Both the position numbers and the translations under genes were made by a program. The notes below the pieces were generated by a model. The model ran no database searches. It was not told the origin of the DNA and was given only the letters and a program-made list of their open reading frames with translations. Positions 1 through 5,087 of a stretch of 5,087 bases of DNA are shown piece by piece. This stretch comes from Bacteroides sp. (GTDB lineage: Bacteria; Bacteroidota; Bacteroidia; Bacteroidales; GCA-2748055). The first letter of the stretch is position 1, and each line of letters begins with the position of its first letter. Location: NCBI GenBank assembly GCA_011048475.1, contig DSDZ01000053.1, forward strand, positions 1-5,087, read 5' to 3'.

Positions 1-1
1 G

Positions 2-316
2 AATAAATACGGAAAAACGGGACTGGAACTCTACAAACTGGCCGGGAGCGGCGACAGAGAAGCCATCGCCGCTTTTGAAGAGCTGGGCCGGAACATCGGG
101 GAACTGATCAACCTGACCATCTATATCCTTGCCCCGGAAGCCTTTGTGATCGGGGGATCGGTGGCCGGCGCCTGGGAATTCCTGGAGGGGCCCATCAAAA
201 GGGAAGTGGACCGTTTTCCGGTGGCCCTGATCAGCAAAAAAGTAAAAATCCTGCGTGCGCAACTGGACAACGCCGGCCTGTACGGGGCAGCCGCGCTCTG
301 CATATCGCAAATGTAA
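2..316 (+). CDS. ROK-family sugar kinase, C-terminal part (gene begins upstream of the window)
   Basis: The reading frame is open from the first bases and gives the last 104 residues of a protein ending in TAA at 314-316. The fragment has the C-terminal signature of ROK (repressor, ORF, kinase) proteins: a helix-rich stretch (NIGELINLTIYILAPEAF) leading into the VIGGSVA glycine motif, then a helix (FLEGPIKREVDRF), and a closing AGLYGAAAL segment before the terminus. ROK kinases phosphorylate free hexoses or N-acetylhexosamines with ATP in the cytoplasm. The substrate cannot be read here because the N-terminal ATP-binding DxGxT motif, the catalytic Asp and the zinc site lie outside the window. 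A ROK transcriptional repressor is possible but less likely, since the next gene, 7 nt downstream, is another sugar-kinase-like protein. Family assignment is good; specificity is unknown. Confidence 0.85.
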   Translation, partial: NKYGKTGLELYKLAGSGDREAIAAFEELGRNIGELINLTIYILAPEAFVIGGSVAGAWEFLEGPIKREVDRFPVALISKKVKILRAQLDNAGLYGAAALCISQM

Positions 317-323
317 CCCATTG

Positions 324-1418
324 ATGAAACCTGAAGAGATCGCACTTCAATTCGCCACCCGGGGCACCATTAAAGAGGTGTTGCCGCATGGCGGCGGACA
401 TATCAACGACAGCTACCGCCTGGTGAATGCTTCTGAGGATGAGCCGGATTACCTGCTGCAGCGGATCAACCATTACGTATTCAGGAACGTGGACCTGCTG
501 ATGAAGAACATGGCCCTGGTTACGGAGCACATTTTAAGGGTGCAGCAGGAACGCGGAACGGGGGACCTTCACAGGAGAACGCTTACCATCATTCCCACCA
601 GGGACGGAGAATCCTATCTCAGGATAACGGATCCGGAGGAAAGCTACTGGCGTGTCCTTAACTACATTGAGGATCACCATGTTTTTGAGAAAGCCCCGGA
701 TCCCGGGATCGCCTACGAAGGCGCCCGCATGTTCGGGGATTTCACCCGGATGCTTTCGGGCCTGGATGCTTCCGGCCTTGGAATTACCATTCCCAGGTTC
801 CATGACCTGAAATGGAGGATCTCCAACCTGCGGAAGAGCATCGAAGAGGACACGGCCGTACGGGTGAAGTTCGTGGAGGATGAGATCCGGTACATCGAAT
901 CAAGTCTATCGCTGATGAGCACTGTCCAGGAGCTGGGCGAGAAAGGGGCCATCCCGTCACGGGTGACCCACAATGACACCAAGATCAGCAATGTGCTGTT
1001 TGACGGGAACCGTCGCGGATTGTGCGTGATCGACCTGGATACGGTGATGCCGGGTTATGTGCACTTCGATTTCGGCGACGGGATCCGCACCTTCACCAAC
1101 ACGGGTGAAGAGGATGACCGGGATCCAAACAACGTGCGGATGGACCTTGACATGTACCGGGCGTTTGCATCGGGATTCCTGGAATCGACCCGCGAGGTTC
1201 TTACCCGGGCCGAGCTTGACTCCCTTGTATACGCGGGGGTGCTTTTCCCCTATGAACAGGGGGTCAGGTTCCTTACCGATTATCTTTCCGGGGACGTATA
1301 TTACAAGACCCGGTACAAAGAGCACAACCTGGTCAGGACCAGGGCCCAGCTGAAGCTGGCACAGGACGGGGAATCGAAGCTGGAGCAGTGCAGGAAGATC
1401 ATCCGGGAACTAACCTGA
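324..1418 (+). CDS. N-acetylhexosamine 1-kinase-like (NahK/MdsC group) phosphotransferase, APH fold
   Basis: The product is 364 residues, close to the roughly 360 expected for NahK-type kinases. An N-terminal nucleotide-binding segment (PHGGGHINDSYRL, 21-33) is followed by LLQRINHYVF (44-53), wording I associate with the Bacteroidales MdsC group. The Brenner-type catalytic motif HNDTKISN is at 216-223 with Asp218 as presumed catalytic base. The metal-binding motif IDLDTVMPG (236-244) and DFGDGIR (249-255) follow. Characterised NahK transfers phosphate from ATP to the anomeric hydroxyl of GlcNAc or GalNAc, giving the 1-phosphate. True antibiotic modification is unlikely given this motif set and context. 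The ATG at 324 was chosen because an upstream in-frame ATG at 255 would overlap the ROK gene by 62 nt and add 23 residues unlike the family. No clear Shine-Dalgarno sequence is present. The 7-nt gap upstream and 1-nt overlap downstream indicate an operon. Exact sugar substrate is inferred. Confidence 0.85.
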   Translation: MKPEEIALQFATRGTIKEVLPHGGGHINDSYRLVNASEDEPDYLLQRINHYVFRNVDLLMKNMALVTEHILRVQQERGTGDLHRRTLTIIPTRDGESYLRITDPEESYWRVLNYIEDHHVFEKAPDPGIAYEGARMFGDFTRMLSGLDASGLGITIPRFHDLKWRISNLRKSIEEDTAVRVKFVEDEIRYIESSLSLMSTVQELGEKGAIPSRVTHNDTKISNVLFDGNRRGLCVIDLDTVMPGYVHFDFGDGIRTFTNTGEEDDRDPNNVRMDLDMYRAFASGFLESTREVLTRAELDSLVYAGVLFPYEQGVRFLTDYLSGDVYYKTRYKEHNLVRTRAQLKLAQDGESKLEQCRKIIRELT

Positions 1419-2068
1419 TGTACATGATGGCCCAGAAAATACTAATTGTCCCGAAAGTAAGGAGCTGGGAGCAGGCGCTCACCGCTGACGGGATCATGCG
1501 GGAGGGAGATTCGCTGGATAACCGGAACTGGGTGGACGCCGGAGAGGTAAGTGTGCGTTTTCTCATCTGTCACGACGGATCGGATATCTTCCTGCAATAT
1601 TTCGTGGAAGAGCCGCAGGTGAGGGCCACCCATACCCGGTTCAACGATCCGGTTCACGAGGACAGCTGTGTGGAGTTCTTCATTGCCTTCCAGGGAGAGC
1701 AGGAACGCTATTACAATTTCGAGTTCAACTGCATCGGGACCATGCTGGGCGGATACGGCAAAAGCCGGCAGGAAAGAGACCGGTTCTCCGAAGAGGTCCT
1801 GCGGCAGATCACCACCATTCCTTCACTGGGGAAAAAGCCATTCGGTTTGAGGGAAGGGCCTGTTATCTGGAAACTTTCCATCAGGCTGCCGGCCGGTGTT
1901 TTTATCCACAGCGGAATCGACGACCTGACAGGAAGGCAGGCCTCGGCCAACTTCTATAAGTGCGGCGACCGGCTGGACAATCCCCATTATCTTTCGTGGG
2001 CAGCGGTGAATACCCCAAAACCTGATTTCCACCAGCCCCGCTATTTCGGCAAACTGGTGTTCCGGTAA
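1418..2068 (+). CDS. CBM9-like (carbohydrate-binding family 9-like) protein, no export signal
   Basis: The product is 216 residues, if started at the ATG whose A is the last base of the upstream TGA (TGATG, 1416-1420); in-frame ATGs at 1424 and 1427 are equally possible. It is a beta-rich single domain with landmarks I recognise from Bacteroidota carbohydrate-binding family 9-like proteins: HEDSCVEFFIAF (80-91), YYNFEFNCIGT (98-108), ASANFYKCGD (175-184), then HYLSWAAVNTPKPDFHQP (190-207) and FGKLVF at the end. There is no signal peptide, lipobox or attached glycosidase domain, so it is probably cytoplasmic. This is odd for a carbohydrate-binding module and suggests binding of a free or intracellular sugar, or a non-lectin role. 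Placement directly after two sugar kinases suggests a part in the same saccharide pathway. Family call is moderately sure; ligand and function are unknown. Confidence 0.75.
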   Translation: MYMMAQKILIVPKVRSWEQALTADGIMREGDSLDNRNWVDAGEVSVRFLICHDGSDIFLQYFVEEPQVRATHTRFNDPVHEDSCVEFFIAFQGEQERYYNFEFNCIGTMLGGYGKSRQERDRFSEEVLRQITTIPSLGKKPFGLREGPVIWKLSIRLPAGVFIHSGIDDLTGRQASANFYKCGDRLDNPHYLSWAAVNTPKPDFHQPRYFGKLVFR

Positions 2069-2089
2069 ACCGGTTAAACAGAAAGTGCC

Positions 2090-2881
2090 ATGGCAGACCA
2101 GTCCCGCAGGGCATATTCCGCAAAGGTTTTCAAGAAAATAACCAGGAAAGTCGGGACCACCATCAGGGACCACATCATGATCGGAGAAGGAGATCATGTG
2201 CTGGTTGGCCTGTCAGGTGGCAAAGACTCCCTGATCCTTCTGGAAGCGCTTGCGGAGAGGAAGAAAGCGGCTCCTTACCCTTTCAATCTCTCTGCAGCCC
2301 ATGTGGCCGCGGAAGGGATCGGGTATCACATCGACAGGGCGAAACTCGAATCCTTCTGCCGGAACCTGGACGTCCCGTTCCATTACCAGACCATCAAACC
2401 GGACCTGGAAAAGGATCCTGCCAAATCGGCATGCTTCGTCTGCTCATGGCACCGCCGCAAGGCCCTTTTTGCACTTACCAGGGAACTCGGGTACAACAGG
2501 CTGGCCCTTGGCCACCACAGGAAGGACGCTGTGGAAACCCTCCTGCTGAATATGGTCTATCACGGTTCAATCAGCTCACTGCCCTATTCCCTTGAGATGT
2601 TCGGGGGCCGGATCCGGCTCATTCGTCCCCTCATGGATCTGGATGAAAGGCTGCTGGAGGATTATGCCGCAACGGCCGGCCTGGTACAGGTGGAAAGGAG
2701 CTGTCCCCTTGAGAACCACTCAAAACGTAAGCAGATGACAGGGCTTATTGATGAAATCGAGAAGATCCACGGCCGCGGACCCTACAATGTTTTCAGGTCA
2801 ATGGATAAGATCTGCCGCGAATACCTGCCCCGGGCCAAACCCGGAGAGCTGCCCCGGACCAAAAGTGGCCGGGATGATTAA
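2090..2881 (+). CDS. ttcA: TtcA-like PP-loop tRNA thiolation protein (tRNA 2-thiocytidine synthesis)
   Basis: The product is 263 residues, shorter than E. coli TtcA (about 310). An N-terminal PP-loop SGGKDS (42-47) forms the ATP pyrophosphatase site used to adenylate the target base. CFVC at 115-118 matches the first CxxC of TtcA, followed by HRRKALF and the conserved GHHRKDAVETLLLNM (141-155). Near the C terminus TtcA normally has a second CxxC; here the site reads CPLE (205-208), keeping the first cysteine only. In E. coli TtcA the [4Fe-4S] cluster is held by three cysteines, the CxxC pair plus the first of the second pair, so a functional cluster is still expected. The family makes 2-thiocytidine at tRNA position 32, in the cytoplasm. 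TilS (lysidine synthase) is less likely because of the cysteines. A 21-nt gap separates it from the CBM9-like gene, so co-transcription is likely, though a functional link is not evident. Confidence 0.85.
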   Translation: MADQSRRAYSAKVFKKITRKVGTTIRDHIMIGEGDHVLVGLSGGKDSLILLEALAERKKAAPYPFNLSAAHVAAEGIGYHIDRAKLESFCRNLDVPFHYQTIKPDLEKDPAKSACFVCSWHRRKALFALTRELGYNRLALGHHRKDAVETLLLNMVYHGSISSLPYSLEMFGGRIRLIRPLMDLDERLLEDYAATAGLVQVERSCPLENHSKRKQMTGLIDEIEKIHGRGPYNVFRSMDKICREYLPRAKPGELPRTKSGRDD

Positions 2882-2923
2882 ATTATGTAAATTGGCATAG
2901 TTTATGTACCCCTAAACCCGAAC
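2882..2923 (+). promoter_or_regulatory. AT-rich intergenic gap, possible promoter of the lipoprotein operon
   Basis: This 42-nt stretch is the widest gap between genes and is visibly more AT-rich than its surroundings. TAGTTTAT at 2898-2905 loosely resembles the Bacteroidota -7 element TAnnTTTG, matching only part of it, and no TTTG-like -33 element is seen at the right spacing. The switch of subject from tRNA modification to envelope proteins makes a separate promoter reasonable, but read-through from ttcA is equally compatible. There is no terminator hairpin in the gap. Confidence 0.2.
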
Positions 2924-3907
2924 ATGATGAAAAATTCAACACATATCTGGTTGACCGGTCCGGTCATTCTTGCTTCCCTGCTATTTACCGGGTGTGTATC
3001 CGAACCGATTCCGTCTTTCACAGCCGATCAGACCACGATCGATGAAGGGGGACAGGTGCAATTCACAGACCAGTCCACGAACCATCCGTCTGCATGGATG
3101 TGGAACTTCGAAGGGGGAACCCCTTCTTCATCCCGTGAGCAGAATCCGGCCGTCACCTATGCGAAAGCAGGACAATATAACGTATCGCTGGAGGTGAGCA
3201 ACCGGGGCGGAGCGAACCTGATTACAAGGAACAACTACATCACAGTGAATGCTCCCACAACAGATCTGACCTTCAGGAACAAAACCTATACGGAGATACA
3301 GATTACCCTGGGAGGTGTCGCAAAGACCATTTCCAGCGGTGGTGAGGTGACGTACAATGATATCGAAGGTGAAAGTGTTTCGTTTTATGCGGAAACCTCC
3401 GGCACGACCGCACAGGGCGCTGTGCTTGGTGTGGAACTTTACTGGTCCTTTGATGTTGATCTGAACGGCGGTACCGCGGTTCAGGACCTGAATGTGGGTA
3501 CCGATTATTTTTTCCTCTACATTACGAACAACGGAACCCATGTCCTGAGTCCCCTGGAGATCGATGACGGCTCGGCAGAATTTTTTACCGAGGAGGTGAC
3601 GGTTCCCGCAGACGGAGTCAAGTACCAGATCGGGTATTATCATGCCTGGGACCAGACGCAGGTGCGGGCGTATTATGAAGATGACCCTGAAAACTACACG
3701 TACTGGAACCACAATGAACATTTCTCTTTTCCGAATACGATGAACCAGAATGTGAGTTTGTCGAACCAGTTTAAAAAGTCTGTTGCGGAAGAACCGGGGA
3801 GGCATCCGGGCACCATCCGATCCGGGGACCTGCTGCCTGCCGGGGATGATATCCCCCGTGCTGTCCCCCCTGAAGGGGCCATCCAATATTTTGCGAGTGA
3901 AAAATGA
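2924..3907 (+). CDS. PKD-domain lipoprotein with an unrecognised C-terminal domain
   Basis: The product is 327 residues. A hydrophobic signal segment (about 8-22) ends in the lipobox LLFTGC, so Cys24 is the predicted lipidated residue; the n-region is short and has one Lys. Cys24 is followed by VSEPIP, which lacks the acidic run of Bacteroidota surface-export signals, so a periplasmic-facing anchor is somewhat more likely. Residues about 29-110 form one PKD domain (QVQFTDQST at 45-53, WMWNFEGGTPSSS at 58-70, TYAKAGQYNVSLEVSN at 78-93). PKD domains are immunoglobulin-like and usually mediate binding or spacing. Residues about 112-285 are beta-rich and aromatic (YYHAWDQTQV at 238-247, then Tyr/Trp/Asn-rich to about 262) and match no family I know. 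The last 40 or so residues are rich in Pro, Gly and Asp and look disordered. ATG ATG starts at 2924 and 2927 are both possible. The gene overlaps the next by 4 nt (ATGA), implying translational coupling. The molecular role is unknown. Confidence 0.8.
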   Translation: MMKNSTHIWLTGPVILASLLFTGCVSEPIPSFTADQTTIDEGGQVQFTDQSTNHPSAWMWNFEGGTPSSSREQNPAVTYAKAGQYNVSLEVSNRGGANLITRNNYITVNAPTTDLTFRNKTYTEIQITLGGVAKTISSGGEVTYNDIEGESVSFYAETSGTTAQGAVLGVELYWSFDVDLNGGTAVQDLNVGTDYFFLYITNNGTHVLSPLEIDDGSAEFFTEEVTVPADGVKYQIGYYHAWDQTQVRAYYEDDPENYTYWNHNEHFSFPNTMNQNVSLSNQFKKSVAEEPGRHPGTIRSGDLLPAGDDIPRAVPPEGAIQYFASEK

Positions 3908-4752
3908 TGAAATTCAGGGGCTTGAAAAAATACAGGTTTTATTTATTCGCCGGGGTCGCCGTAGCGATCGGGTTGGTATTGCTCTTTAACAAGGTGCTGG
4001 TTGCTGGCCTGGTCACCCTTGGCATCGGCGCACTGATCCTGGCTCTCTGGGAATTTCTGCTGAAGCAGAAGGAGCATGAAATCGACTTGCTGAACAGCGA
4101 GATCCAGCAGATGAAAAGTGAAAACCAGGCCCTGCGGCAGGATGTGGATGAGCTGACCGGCCGGAAACTGAACATTACGGAGATCCACGAGATCCTCGAC
4201 CTGGGACTCATCGAAGTGGATACCAGTTTTAAACGGACCGTGAACAAAAGTTTCAGGGTGGACGATAAGCACGTCCAGTTCATCGGTGTGCTCAATGTGG
4301 ACTTCGTGGCGAAGTACGGGGTGGACATCCGGAAACTGAAATACAAGGTGGACGAGGAGAGGCAGGAAATCAGCATCGCCAATGCCAATCCCCAGTTCCT
4401 CTCCTTCTCCAGGAGGAACTGCGTGTGGGAGATTGCCGAGATCCTGGAATACAACAAGCCGTTTTTCGGTGCAAAGCGGTGGAACACAAATCCCAAGCTT
4501 GATAAGCTGGCCGCCCAGATCAAGGAAGAGATCAGGATGAAGACCGAAAAAGAAACCGAAAACGGTCCCGAGGAGCTGAACTGGGTGCTCTGGCCGCTGA
4601 GAAAACATGTGGAGATGGCCCTGGAGCTGATCCTGGGAGCCAAAGGGTATAAGATCAGGCTCACAGAACTGGACAGCGGAGACTACAAACCTTTGAACCC
4701 CCATGCGGAGGAAACACCCAGGCTGAAGGAATCCAACCGGCAGACGACCTGA
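3904..4752 (+). CDS. Two-helix membrane protein with coiled coil and DUF4230-like domain
   Basis: The product is 282 residues. A basic N terminus (KFRGLKKYR) precedes two hydrophobic segments at about 11-28 and 31-53, separated by a very short turn, so they form a tight hairpin or one long re-entrant helix. Residues about 54-86 are charged and heptad-like, probably a coiled coil. From about 90 to 245 a globular domain runs ITEIHEILDL, LNVDFVAKYGVDIRKL (120-135), KVDEERQEISIANANP (138-153), a Lys/Glu-rich helix around 188-212 and a final ALELILGAKGYKIRL. This order resembles the DUF4230 family (function unknown) as I remember it; the assignment is by pattern only. Positive-inside reasoning puts both termini in the cytoplasm if there are two true membrane spans. 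The ATG overlaps the lipoprotein stop (ATGATGA at 3904-3910), so the pair is probably translated together. The last 30 or so residues are polar and likely disordered. Confidence 0.75.
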   Translation: MMKFRGLKKYRFYLFAGVAVAIGLVLLFNKVLVAGLVTLGIGALILALWEFLLKQKEHEIDLLNSEIQQMKSENQALRQDVDELTGRKLNITEIHEILDLGLIEVDTSFKRTVNKSFRVDDKHVQFIGVLNVDFVAKYGVDIRKLKYKVDEERQEISIANANPQFLSFSRRNCVWEIAEILEYNKPFFGAKRWNTNPKLDKLAAQIKEEIRMKTEKETENGPEELNWVLWPLRKHVEMALELILGAKGYKIRLTELDSGDYKPLNPHAEETPRLKESNRQTT

Positions 4753-4754
4753 AA

Positions 4755-4768
4755 AAGCGCAACCGCTT
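4755..4768 (-). terminator. Small hairpin between convergent genes, weak intrinsic terminator for the - strand gene
   Basis: On the - strand the sequence reads AAGCG-GTTG-CGCTT followed by TTTC: a perfect 5-bp stem with a 4-nt loop and a run of five T counting the two in the stem. The stem overlaps the last two bases of the recombinase-like gene's TAA stop. On the + strand no T-run follows, so it would not stop transcription from the membrane-protein gene by the same mechanism. The stem is short, hence low confidence. Confidence 0.35.
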
Positions 4769-5087
4769 ACCTGGAATCGAACCTGGCAATTTCCTTTTTT
4801 CCCAGCTCCTCTTTCATCCGGCGGACCCTGCTGTCATGCCGGACGCCTGTAAAACCTGAAATGACTTCCATCGGAATATCCAGCGCTAGTGCATGGGCAA
4901 TGAAAGTATTCACGGCAATCCCGGCTGTGATCCGCTCATGAAGAGGGACATCGGTCTCTCCGGCTTTCACCGGTTTTACCTTCCTGTTCAGGCCTGCTTC
5001 CATTGCGATCCGCTTCAGGTATTTATTCACGGTGATCACACTCATTGCCGGGAAAGCCGTATTATCCATGTAGTACCTGTGCTCATA
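4767..5087 (-). CDS. Tyrosine-recombinase-like protein, C-terminal part, catalytic residues apparently lost (gene begins beyond the window)
   Basis: The frame is open to the right edge (YEHRYY precedes the Met at 5069), so the Met is probably internal and the true start lies outside. About 106 residues are visible, ending in TAA at 4769-4767. The wording follows the C-terminal catalytic domain of Bacteroidota integrases: FPAMSVITVNKYLKRIAMEA matches the usual segment before the catalytic core, and TFIAHALALDIPMEVISGFTG matches the helix pair that normally reads TFI..ALxLGIPxxVVMKWTGH. However, the HxxR motif just before TFI reads GIAV, the His after TG is Val, and the nucleophile Tyr position reads Met (VRRMKEE). 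With no frameshift or internal stop, this looks like a retained fold without recombinase chemistry, perhaps a DNA-binding protein, or an early-stage relic. The first catalytic Arg lies outside the window. The gene is convergent with the membrane-protein gene, 14 nt apart. Confidence 0.65.
   Translation of the reverse strand, partial: YEHRYYMDNTAFPAMSVITVNKYLKRIAMEAGLNRKVKPVKAGETDVPLHERITAGIAVNTFIAHALALDIPMEVISGFTGVRHDSRVRRMKEELGKKEIARFDSR

Noticed and set aside
255..323. Upstream in-frame ATG that would lengthen the NahK-like kinase by 23 residues
   Set aside because: It lies inside the ROK coding sequence and the added residues are its out-of-frame reading; the family motif order fits a start at 324.
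324..1418. Aminoglycoside resistance kinase
   Set aside because: The fold superfamily matches, but HNDTKISN/IDLDTVMPG and the sugar-kinase neighbour fit the N-acetylhexosamine kinase group better.
2062..2075. CCGG-TAAA-CCGG inverted repeat and AACCGGTT palindrome at the CBM9-like stop codon
   Set aside because: The stem is only 4 bp with no T-run and sits 15 nt before the next gene; too weak for a terminator or operator.
3128..3886. 252-residue - strand open frame opposite the lipoprotein gene
   Set aside because: It has no domain signal, and the + strand has a lipobox and a clear PKD domain.
3943..4704. Long - strand open frames opposite the membrane-protein gene
   Set aside because: They are antisense shadows with no recognisable motifs, while the + strand frame shows membrane helices, a coiled coil and domain wording.
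1..5087. Defence island, CRISPR array or intact mobile element
   Set aside because: There are no spaced repeats, transposase, toxin-antitoxin pair or attachment-site duplications; the single integrase-like fragment appears inactive and cut by the window edge.

Overview
The window looks like a moderately GC-rich Bacteroidota chromosome, most likely from the order Bacteroidales or a relative. The evidence is a lipoprotein with the PKD-domain wording typical of that phylum (WNFEGGTPSSS), a kinase resembling the Bacteroidales MdsC/NahK group, starts without clear Shine-Dalgarno sequences, and an integrase-like protein whose wording matches Bacteroidota tyrosine recombinases. The placement is inferred from protein wording only. 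No RNA gene, CRISPR array or insertion sequence was seen.

Left part (1-2068, + strand) is a compact sugar-handling cluster. It holds the C-terminal end of a ROK-family sugar kinase, an aminoglycoside-phosphotransferase-fold kinase resembling N-acetylhexosamine 1-kinase, and a soluble CBM9-like protein. The junctions are a 7-nt gap and a 1-nt overlap, so the three are probably co-transcribed. The simplest reading is phosphorylation of salvaged (amino)sugars. A TtcA-like PP-loop tRNA thiolation enzyme follows after 21 nt (2090-2881). It may ride on the same transcript but is not obviously related in function.

Middle part (2924-4752, + strand) follows an AT-rich 42-nt gap, the largest in the window. 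It encodes a PKD-domain lipoprotein with a large unrecognised domain, coupled by an ATGA overlap to a two-helix membrane protein with a coiled coil and a DUF4230-like domain. They look like an uncharacterised two-gene envelope unit.

Right edge (4767-5087, - strand) carries the C-terminal part of a tyrosine-recombinase-like protein that runs out of the window. The fold's wording is kept, but the HxxR, second His and nucleophile Tyr positions appear replaced. It is convergent with the membrane-protein gene, with a small hairpin between them.

The most unusual items are the apparently catalytically dead recombinase and the unstudied lipoprotein/membrane-protein pair. The rest is ordinary metabolism and tRNA modification.
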